This document shows positions 22,675-29,746 of a stretch of DNA of 64,000 bases, in pieces. The position numbers and the translations under genes are program-made. Source of the DNA: Idiomarina aquatica (GTDB lineage: Bacteria; Pseudomonadota; Gammaproteobacteria; Enterobacterales; Alteromonadaceae); NCBI RefSeq assembly GCF_003987185.1, contig NZ_PIPS01000003.1, positions 62,001 to 126,000 of the forward strand, read 5' to 3'. Each line of letters opens with the position of its first letter. Position 1 is the stretch's first letter. The notes under the pieces were generated by a model, which ran no database searches, was not told the origin of the DNA, and saw only the letters and a list, made by a program, of their open reading frames with translations.

Positions 22675-23451
22675 ATGGGAAATAGCCGCAACAACTGGCC
22701 AAAACGGATTATTGATTCGCACCTGCATATTTATGACGATCAATTTCCGTTGATTGAAAACCAAGGGCATATCCCAGAGCCTTTTTACATTGACGATTAC
22801 CGTAAGCTTGTTACCGGTATGCCAATTGAAGGCGGTGTTATTGTTTCTGGCTCATTTCAGGGCTTCGAACAACGCTACCTTAAAGCGGCACTGGAAAACT
22901 TGGGCGACAACTATGTTGGCGTGACTCAGTTACCCGGTAGCGTCAGTGATGAAAAGATTCAACAGCTGAATGAGCACCGTATTCGCGGTGTGCGAGTTAA
23001 CCTTAAGCGCGGTGTGCACCGTGATATTGAAGGTATCGTTGAATTTGGTCAGCGCATCTGGGATCTGGCCGGTTGGCACTTAGAAATATACGTCGATAGC
23101 CGAGAGCTAGACGATATGGTGCCGACCTTACTGAAGCTGCCTAAGCTCAGCGTTGATCACCTGGGTATGGCAAAATCAGGCTTGTCGCAAGTGCGCCGCC
23201 TGGCCGAAGGTGGGGTAAAGATTAAGGCCAGTGGCTTTGGTCGTACCGAAGTGAATGTCTCGGATGCAATGAAAACGCTTTATAAAGCCAACCCTGACTG
23301 CTTAATGTTTGGCACCGACTTGCCAGGCACGCGCAGTAACCGCTCTTTTGAACCAAGTGATATCGATACCATGATTGAAGCCTTGGATGATGAACAAGCG
23401 ATCGATAAAGTTTTCTATGAAAATGCGCGAGAGTTTTATAAGCTCCCGTAA
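22675..23451 (+). CDS. Amidohydrolase family protein (TIM-barrel hydrolase)
   Basis: 258-residue metal-dependent hydrolase of the amidohydrolase-2 group, related to dicarboxylate lactonases. Seen: metal-binding HLHIYD at the first strand (about residues 16-21), VDHLGM in the middle with a conserved His, and the late catalytic Asp in FGTDLPG near residue 216. A strong AGGAGG ribosome-binding site precedes the ATG. Substrate is unknown. It sits between rpoD and a degenerate sensor kinase on the same strand with no evident functional link. Confidence 0.78.
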   Translation: MGNSRNNWPKRIIDSHLHIYDDQFPLIENQGHIPEPFYIDDYRKLVTGMPIEGGVIVSGSFQGFEQRYLKAALENLGDNYVGVTQLPGSVSDEKIQQLNEHRIRGVRVNLKRGVHRDIEGIVEFGQRIWDLAGWHLEIYVDSRELDDMVPTLLKLPKLSVDHLGMAKSGLSQVRRLAEGGVKIKASGFGRTEVNVSDAMKTLYKANPDCLMFGTDLPGTRSNRSFEPSDIDTMIEALDDEQAIDKVFYENAREFYKLP

Positions 23452-23482
23452 CGGTCTGTCTTAATTAAAGCGTGGTTATTGG

Positions 23483-24934
23483 GTGTACTCTCTGTCTTCC
23501 CATTCAAAACTGAATCGATGGATGGCGATGATTTTCATCGCCATTGCCGTTTCTGGTTTTGTATTTACCCTTTGGCAATCGGCCCAACAAACGGTTTCTC
23601 AGCAAACTGCGCTACTCAGTAAAAATTGTGAGCAATTGCAGACCGACATCCAACAGCTTTTCCCCCGTAATGAGCAGAAGCAAGTTCGCGTTGGCAATCC
23701 CGACTTACTGCAGCAACAAATCAACCGCGTAACGGCCAATTTACCGGGCGTTGAAGGCGGCTTTTGGCATATTCATACCAACTTTTTCGGCTATGCCTTC
23801 CCCACCTATCTTGGCAGCGACATTAAAACGGATGTACCCAACGCCGAAAAAACCTTGCTGAGCTCGTTGTCTCAGCGCGCCCTTGAACAGGACCAGTTAG
23901 TCGAAGCGGTGCAACGTAATGCCGATAGTGCGCTGATAGCAGTGGCCTGCCCGATAACAACACACGAAGGACTCAGTGCCTGGTTAATGCAGCGCGCCAG
24001 TCTGGTTCCTGTTCACAATACGATAACGATCGGCGTGTTGTTTGTATTGCTGGGTGTGTTGGCGATTATAATGCTGGCGCAGACCATAAAATTTGAGCGG
24101 CGTTGGTATCTCGAGCGCGATCGTTTGGTTAAGCAGGGCGAAGATGAGTCGAAACCGGTGCCGGTAACGTCCGATATTAACGAAATACAACCGTTATTGA
24201 TGTTGTTGTATCAAGCACGGCAGAAAAACATCAACCTGGAGCGAAACATAACGGCGCTCGAGGCCAAATTGAGTCGAAACCAGGAGTTGTCGCATATCGC
24301 GCGGTTATCCTCGTCGTTGGCTAGAGACCTGGTGCTACGGGTCGAACAGTGGAAACTGAGCGTCCAGCAACTGCTATCGGAAAAGCAGTCAATCGACAAC
24401 GACCAGTTGGACGTATTGCTCGAGGACTTGCAGCGGATAGAAAACCTGGTGGTAGGGTTTGAAAATCTCGATACCCGGAATCCGGGCCGCGATGGTAACG
24501 AAACCCTGACGCTACAACCATGGCTAGAGCAAATTATTACCTTCCATCAGCAACGTACCGCCAACGACGGCCAGACGTTAACCGCGATTTGTCCTGAGCC
24601 GCTGACGCTGACAAGCAACAGCTTGTTGGTGCGTTTCGCGCTCGACACATTGATAGCCCACGCCCTCAATTTTGGTCCTAATAAGGGAGAAGTGCTGATC
24701 AAAGCCAGTGGCGACGAGCACGAGGTAGTGATTGAAGTCATCGATGAGTTTGAAGGATTATCCTCGCAAGACGAGCGCAGACTGTTCCGGCAGGACGATG
24801 TCTTGCCTCAGCACTATGGTAATGGCCTGAAGCTGGCACGCGATGCCGTGCAAGCCATTGGTGGTGACGTGAGTTATCAATCCGATGGCGCAAACTCACG
24901 ATTTATCATGCAGATACCCATGACAAGCGAGTAA
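23483..24934 (+). CDS. Membrane sensor protein with degenerate histidine-kinase ATPase domain
   Basis: 483 residues: membrane helix 1 (about 14-32), a periplasmic domain of about 150 residues, membrane helix 2 (about 178-200), a coiled linker and a C-terminal HATPase-like domain. The ATP-lid motifs are altered: the N box reads LIAHALNFG, the G1 box DEFEG and the G2 box GNGLKL. A weak candidate phospho-acceptor His is in SHIARLSSSL. A response regulator is not adjacent. The start is a GTG without a clear ribosome-binding site; the ATG at 23522 is an alternative. It may be a signalling pseudokinase. Confidence 0.6.
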   Translation: MYSLSSHSKLNRWMAMIFIAIAVSGFVFTLWQSAQQTVSQQTALLSKNCEQLQTDIQQLFPRNEQKQVRVGNPDLLQQQINRVTANLPGVEGGFWHIHTNFFGYAFPTYLGSDIKTDVPNAEKTLLSSLSQRALEQDQLVEAVQRNADSALIAVACPITTHEGLSAWLMQRASLVPVHNTITIGVLFVLLGVLAIIMLAQTIKFERRWYLERDRLVKQGEDESKPVPVTSDINEIQPLLMLLYQARQKNINLERNITALEAKLSRNQELSHIARLSSSLARDLVLRVEQWKLSVQQLLSEKQSIDNDQLDVLLEDLQRIENLVVGFENLDTRNPGRDGNETLTLQPWLEQIITFHQQRTANDGQTLTAICPEPLTLTSNSLLVRFALDTLIAHALNFGPNKGEVLIKASGDEHEVVIEVIDEFEGLSSQDERRLFRQDDVLPQHYGNGLKLARDAVQAIGGDVSYQSDGANSRFIMQIPMTSE

Positions 24935-24950
24935 AAAGTTCGTATAATCT

Positions 24951-24956
24951 GCGCCG
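24951..24956 (+). promoter_or_regulatory. -10 element of the tRNA-Ile2 promoter
   Basis: A perfect TATAAT followed by a GC-rich discriminator (CTGCGCC) 24 bases upstream of the mature tRNA, as in stringently controlled tRNA promoters. Confidence 0.6.
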
Positions 24957-24980
24957 CTTAAACGCATTCCATCCTGATAT

Positions 24981-25056
24981 GGCCCCTTAGCTCAGTGGTT
25001 AGAGCACCCGACTCATAATCGGTTGGTCCCCAGTTCAAATCTGGGAGGGGCCACCA
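24981..25056 (+). tRNA. tRNA-Ile2 (anticodon CAT)
   Basis: 76-base tRNA with a 7-bp acceptor stem (GGCCCCT with AGGGGCC), encoded CCA end, anticodon CAT at 25014-25016, T-loop GTTCAAAT. It closely matches E. coli ileX (GGCCCCTTAGCTCAGTGGTT at the 5' end), whose C34 is modified to lysidine to read AUA; ileX also lies just downstream of rpoD in E. coli. Its 3' part is the left attachment site of the genomic island. Confidence 0.93.
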
Positions 25057-25057
25057 T
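25010..25057 (+). repeat. Left attachment site (attL) within tRNA-Ile2
   Basis: A 48-base stretch from the anticodon stem to one base past CCA is repeated perfectly at 38542-38589. The bases just outside differ on both sides, so these are the exact limits of the direct repeat. Integration into the 3' half of a tRNA leaves the tRNA intact, as here. Confidence 0.93.
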
Positions 25058-25229
25058 ATTTAAAGGCTTTCAGTGTTAGCTGCCACTAACCAAAATTGGT
25101 TGGTGCTACCTCTGTGCTACTATACATTTACTACTTTGATTTAAGCAGACTTTAAATAGTATACTGAAGTTAATTAATAAAATACTTTCTATATAAAATA
25201 TTTATTTATCATATAGTTAAGGCTTACTC

Positions 25230-26042
25230 ATGACAAAATTATTAGAAGCAGATATAAAGTCTTTGACTATTACCGAACTGTCGAAACGTGGGTTTTTAGA
25301 TAGTAGCTCTTTACTAATGAATGAACTTACAGTTGGTAATTTTGATCGCCGAGTTGACCTAGCTTTCACAAATAAAGACAGGCTAATTGCTATTGAGATA
25401 AAGAGTGAAGCAGACTCGCTTCAACGACTAGAAGGCCAAATAGAAACGTATGCTCAGTATTTCGATAAGGTGATTGTAGTGGTTGCACCAAAGTTTGTAT
25501 CGAAACTTAAATGCTCGACTCCTTCATGGCTTGGCATATGGGAAATTTCGAATGATGGACTCCGGGTTCATAGAAAAGGTAGATATCGAAATAAGGTTTC
25601 TAAAAGTAATCTCATCGATTTTTTAGACGTAGTAGATCTTAAAAAACTCTCAAATAAATTTAAAATAAAATGTGGTAATACTAGATACTCTCTCGAAGAA
25701 AATATCTCGAATTTGCCACAACGAGAACTGAGAAGAGCTGTACTGGCATCGCTAGAGAGAAAGTTTAGAGATGTTACAGAGCGCTTTTTCGATGGATTTA
25801 GTAAAGCTCAAAAAAACGGCCAAGACCTCAAACTCCTGAGTAGATTTCTTGCCCAAAAGGAACTTGCTTTGGAGAAAAGAAAAAGCAATCGGTATTTTTG
25901 GGCTAACCTTGATAGTTATCTTGAAAGCCTTAGAGAATATGCAGATGAAAAGCCGTTTGATGCTAATCAACCCAGTCGTCATCTGTGTCCTGAGCATCAT
26001 CTATATTATCGTAATAAAGCTGAGTATGAAGATGTTTGTTAA
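25230..26042 (+). CDS. sce7726-family nuclease-like protein
   Basis: 270 residues. The N-terminal 110 residues look like a PD-(D/E)xK nuclease fold: VDLAF (Asp near residue 38), then IEIKSEAD (ExK near residue 52) and QIETYAQY, a QxxxY-type helix motif as in RecB-like nucleases. This combination is typical of sce7726-family proteins. The C-terminal half is helical and basic with no recognised domain. It is AT-rich, is the first gene inside the island and converges with the Beta-family gene, overlapping it by 80 bases. DNA cleavage is inferred from motif residues only. Confidence 0.7.
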   Translation: MTKLLEADIKSLTITELSKRGFLDSSSLLMNELTVGNFDRRVDLAFTNKDRLIAIEIKSEADSLQRLEGQIETYAQYFDKVIVVVAPKFVSKLKCSTPSWLGIWEISNDGLRVHRKGRYRNKVSKSNLIDFLDVVDLKKLSNKFKIKCGNTRYSLEENISNLPQRELRRAVLASLERKFRDVTERFFDGFSKAQKNGQDLKLLSRFLAQKELALEKRKSNRYFWANLDSYLESLREYADEKPFDANQPSRHLCPEHHLYYRNKAEYEDVC

Positions 26043-27096
26043 TTCTTACTGCCGTGGCTTTCTGCGGTGAATCAATACCAAAGTCATCACCTTTAGCAGT
26101 AACTTCAACCAAGTAATTGGAGTATAGAGCTAATTCCGGTTCCCAATATTCTTGTTTCATGATTTCACAAGCTATTTCGGTGTAAAGAAGCTTTCTTTCT
26201 GTTTTGTGTTGGTTCCTCTTCTCCTCAGGATCAAGTCCGTGAGTATCAGTTGCAAGCTCCCTTCTTATAAAATGCCACTCATTTCTGCAAGCATAATCAA
26301 TCCTTGGTGGAGGGAAGCCCGAGCCGCCGCTTTGCTTTTCTGCTCTCGCACTACCTCTATCCGAATAAATTAAATCAAGCTCGGGAGCCTCAAGTCTTAT
26401 TTTGTCAAATATGGCTCTTTCGTGAATGGAAATACAACCTTTGTAGTAGCCTCCAAATGAGTCGGGAAATGATGTCGATGATAGTGAAAGACGTGCATTT
26501 GGTATTAGCCCTTGGATCAATAATAGTAGCTCTTTTATTTTGCCATAAGACTCAACGTCTGCTCTGGTTATTTGTTCAAGATCTAAGATTACTAGTAAGT
26601 TTCTTGCCTTTCTTAAGGACGGAGTGATTTTTTCTAGTGATGCAGCTTGTATGTCAATCGGAGAGAGAATTACGACAATGCCACGGCCTAGGGAGTCAAG
26701 GGTATTCAGCTGTTCGTCAAACTCTGCTAGCTCCTGCAGTTGTAGGCAGGGAATGATGAACTTATTTTCAGCGACAAATCGACACCAATTTTTATAGCCA
26801 TTCCTGGGATCTATTAGCTTAGTAATTTCATGGTGTACTTCTCTATATTTTTTGTCATCCCTTGCAATTAAATCGTTTCTGTCAATGTCAGCTATCCAAT
26901 AATTGTTTTCCCCCAACGAGCTTTGAATTCGCTCTAACGAGCTATTTAACTTGTTAGCAGATGCCCACGATTTTATTGGAAAAACTGGAAGGATTAGGTT
27001 CTTATCCTTTGAAGGAAGCTCTCTTAAAGCTGTAGTCTCCGCAGGACTTACAGAGAGAATCGGGCAATATTGATATCTGAACTTCTCATCGATCAT
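25963..27096 (-). CDS. Beta-family protein
   Basis: 377 residues resembling the Beta protein family (Pfam Beta_protein), whose members are often encoded beside sce7726-type proteins; biochemical function is unknown. Features seen: N-terminal YCPILSVSPAETTALREL, a central Leu/Ile-rich region with VVILSPIDI and VILDLEQI that suggests alternating beta strands and helices of a TIM-barrel-like fold, SDRGSARAE near residue 247, and a very acidic tail (DDAQDTDDDWVD). It is third in a minus-strand operon, starting 1 base after the ImmA/IrrE stop. Its 3' end overlaps the sce7726 gene on the opposite strand. Confidence 0.65.
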   Translation of the reverse strand: MIDEKFRYQYCPILSVSPAETTALRELPSKDKNLILPVFPIKSWASANKLNSSLERIQSSLGENNYWIADIDRNDLIARDDKKYREVHHEITKLIDPRNGYKNWCRFVAENKFIIPCLQLQELAEFDEQLNTLDSLGRGIVVILSPIDIQAASLEKITPSLRKARNLLVILDLEQITRADVESYGKIKELLLLIQGLIPNARLSLSSTSFPDSFGGYYKGCISIHERAIFDKIRLEAPELDLIYSDRGSARAEKQSGGSGFPPPRIDYACRNEWHFIRRELATDTHGLDPEEKRNQHKTERKLLYTEIACEIMKQEYWEPELALYSNYLVEVTAKGDDFGIDSPQKATAVRINKHLHTQLYYDNIDDAQDTDDDWVD

Positions 27097-27097
27097 T

Positions 27098-27595
27098 TTA
27101 AAATCCTTTTTTACCCAATCTAATTTCCATTGCTGGGATTGATAATTTTGATAATTTAGCTAGATATTCTATCTTTTCTTCGATACGAATGTTTTCAGAA
27201 AAATCCACCGCTTCAATTAAAGTAAATGGCATGACGATATCAGCGGCCAAACGATTGGCTTCTGCTTCTAGTGCATTTGATAGTGATGATCGAAAAAGCA
27301 TGGTATCTACGATTCCATCGCCGATTTTATCTCGGTGAAGCAGAAAATGCGCTAACTCATGCGCTAGTGTGAATCGCTGTCGCTCTTCTGTATCGTGACG
27401 GTTTATTTTGACAACTACTTCGCCGTTAGTTTCTTTTATTTCCCCTGAAATTCCTGGCTTTAAGGTGGATCTTTTTACTATTATCCCAAAGTCGCGTGCA
27501 ATTGCCCCGACCTTCACCGGAAAGTTATCATGATGTTTAGTTATTATTGCTTCTTGCTCTTGGGATAATCTAGCCCACTCGTTACTAACTTTCAT
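27098..27595 (-). CDS. ImmA/IrrE family metallo-endopeptidase
   Basis: Zinc peptidase-like protein of about 165 residues. HELAH (in LAHELAHFLLHRD) supplies two zinc His and the catalytic Glu, and EAEANRLAADIVMP supplies the third ligand. Relatives include ImmA, which cleaves the ICEBs1 repressor, and IrrE of Deinococcus. No XRE repressor partner is encoded nearby, which is unusual. The start at 27595 (MKVSNEW) is chosen because it overlaps the preceding stop by 11 bases, indicating coupling; in-frame ATGs further upstream would add up to 15 residues. It is followed directly by the Beta-family gene. Confidence 0.82.
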   Translation of the reverse strand: MKVSNEWARLSQEQEAIITKHHDNFPVKVGAIARDFGIIVKRSTLKPGISGEIKETNGEVVVKINRHDTEERQRFTLAHELAHFLLHRDKIGDGIVDTMLFRSSLSNALEAEANRLAADIVMPFTLIEAVDFSENIRIEEKIEYLAKLSKLSIPAMEIRLGKKGF

Positions 27596-28211
27596 TGTCA
27601 TCATCCGGATTTTCTGGGAAGTCATTGGCTGATAGAACATCTCTGTATATTGTTCTTTCTACGGCTCGAGAAATGATATCGTTAAACTCACCCTTTTCTA
27701 TTCTTGATGCGATTACGCTATTAGACTGCTTTATAGCACTTTCTACTGCGCCAGATTTTATATTTCTATAGCCCCAGAGTGCTAGGATACCAAGAATAAA
27801 ACTTAGTCCTGTAAAAACCAAACTAGCCGCTACAAGTAATATTCCAATCCAGTCATTGTGGTTTTCGTTAACTTTTACTAAATTTGACACATATCGCAGT
27901 TCGTTAAGTTGATGCTTGAGGGTTCTTAATTCTTCAGCTAGGACGCTATAATTGAGAGCGGGGGGTTCGGTGCTCTGTTGCTGCTGTTTTTCAATTAATC
28001 CTGACTCAAGTTTATCTAGAAGCTTGTTATATTTTAGTTGTAATAGCGCAATCTTACCATTTAGTGCTTCTACGGAATCTCCTTCGCCTTCACTCTTGGA
28101 TTGAATAAGCTTAGCTTCTTCTCGGTTAACTTCTCCTGTCTTAGTAGGATGTTCTTGAGAATAGGCGTTAAAAGCTAATGCAAACAATAGTGCTATGACT
28201 AGCGCTCTCAT
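27585..28211 (-). CDS. Membrane protein with signal peptide and coiled coil
   Basis: 208 residues, no family recognised. Signal peptide or N-terminal anchor at 1-19 (cleavage after AYS), charged coiled coil at about 45-105, a hydrophobic helix at about 121-148, and a cytoplasmic C-terminal tail of about 60 residues ending in an acidic stretch (PDDDNES). Topology would place the coiled coil in the periplasm and the tail in the cytoplasm. It is the first gene of the operon that continues with ImmA/IrrE and Beta, overlapping the former. This arrangement suggests an envelope-linked sensor or anchor for the module; that is inference. Confidence 0.6.
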   Translation of the reverse strand: MRALVIALLFALAFNAYSQEHPTKTGEVNREEAKLIQSKSEGEGDSVEALNGKIALLQLKYNKLLDKLESGLIEKQQQQSTEPPALNYSVLAEELRTLKHQLNELRYVSNLVKVNENHNDWIGILLVAASLVFTGLSFILGILALWGYRNIKSGAVESAIKQSNSVIASRIEKGEFNDIISRAVERTIYRDVLSANDFPENPDDDNES

Positions 28212-28801
28212 TTAGATTCCTTTCTGGGCTAATTATAATAAACGATACTATTACCTAATATTCTTTGAAGCAACTTTAAGCTCAAAAGTCGTCCCTACTC
28301 GAAGAAAGTAGGGACGACTCGCAGAGTCGCCCGTCGAGGCCGCTGCTCATGATGCCTCGACCTCCAATCCGCCTGAAAAATCTTTAGGGCCAGAAGAGGG
28401 ATGAAGATTTGGGGGAGTGAAAAAAAGCGGTTGTAATCTTTGATCATTGTGGTAATTTTAAACGCAAGATAGCTCGAAGTGAGCATCAAGAAAAAGGGCG
28501 TACTCACTGCCCGCAACACGTTCCCGAGGAGCTGCATTCGCAGCATTATGGGTCAATCGACCACCCCACTATAAACACCTGCATAACCACAGTAGCCCGT
28601 GCTGTATTTCAACAGAAATCATGCGGCTCAGCTTTGTTGCTTTAGACCAGTTAGCCTTCATGTCTTAGGACAATATGTTCGGTTACGTACCGCTCATATG
28701 GCTTTAAAACTTACCTATTTTGGCGTTTCGCCCCCTGGTCTTCGGTTTGGTGATTTTCTCCATATTTTCAAATTCAATTTTAAATTTATGAGGAACGTGA
28801 A
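28212..28801. other. Non-coding interval with clustered hairpins
   Basis: 590 bases between the divergent membrane-protein gene and the integrase fragment. The first 150 bases hold three inverted repeats (see separate entry). The remainder is moderately AT-rich; I see no convincing coding sequence. The 83-residue minus-strand frame at 28295-28546 runs straight through the hairpins and has no good ribosome-binding site. Confidence 0.5.
28287..28361. repeat. Cluster of perfect inverted repeats
   Basis: Arm AGTCGTCCCTACT (28287-28299) pairs perfectly with 28307-28319; GACT pairs with AGTC at 28316-28328; GTCGAGGC (28333-28340) pairs perfectly with GCCTCGAC (28354-28361). The compact series of GC-rich hairpins in an AT-rich background looks like a REP/MITE-like element, an RNA structure or an end of a lost mobile element. 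Confidence 0.55.
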
Positions 28802-29023
28802 ATGAGCCAATTAGGATATCGTCTTCATCAAATGGTGAACGACACACATCGAGAAAGTAGTTTTAGCACCCGCGCTACCCGCAGCAAAGTTTTAAACCTT
28901 GCCGCCAAACAGCTTTTGAAAAACGGTTACAGGTTAAGAGATCCGTCAGGTTTGAAAACCAAACATGTGAATTATCTTGTGCATCGCTGGCAAGATGAGG
29001 GCCTCGCAGCAAAAACGATTTGA
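28802..29023 (+). pseudogene. Integrase N-terminal fragment (SAM-like domain)
   Basis: 73 residues matching the N-terminal SAM-like core-binding domain of a tyrosine-integrase group (start MSQLGYRLHQMV, then KVLNLAAKQLLKNGYR and HRWQDEGLAAKTI). The catalytic domain is absent: the frame stops exactly where IS110-like sequence begins on the other strand. A GAGGAACGTGAA ribosome-binding region is still present. It is of a different family from the integrase C-terminus at 35.3 kb. Confidence 0.7.
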
Positions 29024-29029
29024 TCAAGC

Positions 29030-29543
29030 TTTCTCTGCGCTTGCAACACCCTTACTCATGCGCTTTTGGAAGCGTTGAATATCGCCGATTTCAAATAACA
29101 TGGTCAGCGCGAGTATGCGACCGATATTTTGGACTGTTTTTTACCAGATAAAAGTAGGCGGGTTTGGCCTATTGCTCGAGAAATCATTCCATCTGGCTAA
29201 GTTCCCACCGCGCATTAAGGCAGCAACTTTAAACGAGTCCACGCGGTCATTTTTTGGTTTTGCCACCATGGATAGCCTTCACATATAAGGCGTGGCCGAG
29301 AATAAGTTGAATATCATGGTCGTCGCAAAAGTCAGCGATCCAGTATCAACAGTGCATGCACTCAACGCCGAGGACGAGATCGTCTAGGTAGGGCGTGATA
29401 AGTTAAATCAGCGTATCTGGATTCGCTGGAATCTCCTTGGGCAGCAGAGTTTCATCCTGTTGATTGATGATGCAAACATAGAGACTGCGGGCGTTCAAAT
29501 CGATTCCACAATAATGCTGATGGGTGCTATTGTAAAAATTCAT
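29030..29543 (-). pseudogene. IS110-family transposase remnant
   Basis: Reading the minus strand from the ATG at 29543 gives HYCGIDLNARSLYVCIINQQ, the DEDD-type N terminus of IS110 transposases, then LGVECMHCWYW-like sequence and VKAIHGGKTK. It is broken by at least two stops and a one-base shift in an A run near 29244. After a deletion, EIGDIQRF from the C-terminal Transposase_20 region appears near 29075-29100. The element is dead and interrupts the integrase fragment at 28802-29023. Confidence 0.75.
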
Positions 29544-29746
29544 TGGGTCTTCTTCTTTTTGATTTCGTCGCCTTCTAGCTTAGCCAAGCTGGCCAGGCTG
29601 TGGAGAAGACTCAATGAGTACCAAAGCCGAGTATCGTGATCAACGTACATCTATAGTTGCAGGACTGGGCTGATATGATTGATGAGTGGGTTATTTAGGG
29701 GGCTCGTCAACTTTTAAAGGCATCTCTTACAAAAAGGTAATCAGGG

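Noticed and set aside
26304-26627. 107-residue plus-strand ORF
   Set aside because: Fully contained on the opposite strand of the well-supported Beta-family gene and has no recognisable features.
28295-28546. 83-residue minus-strand ORF upstream of the integrase fragment
   Set aside because: It crosses the perfect hairpins, has no clear ribosome-binding site and matches nothing I recognise; treated as non-coding.
29100-29288. 62-residue plus-strand ORF
   Set aside because: It is the antisense of the decayed IS110 transposase.
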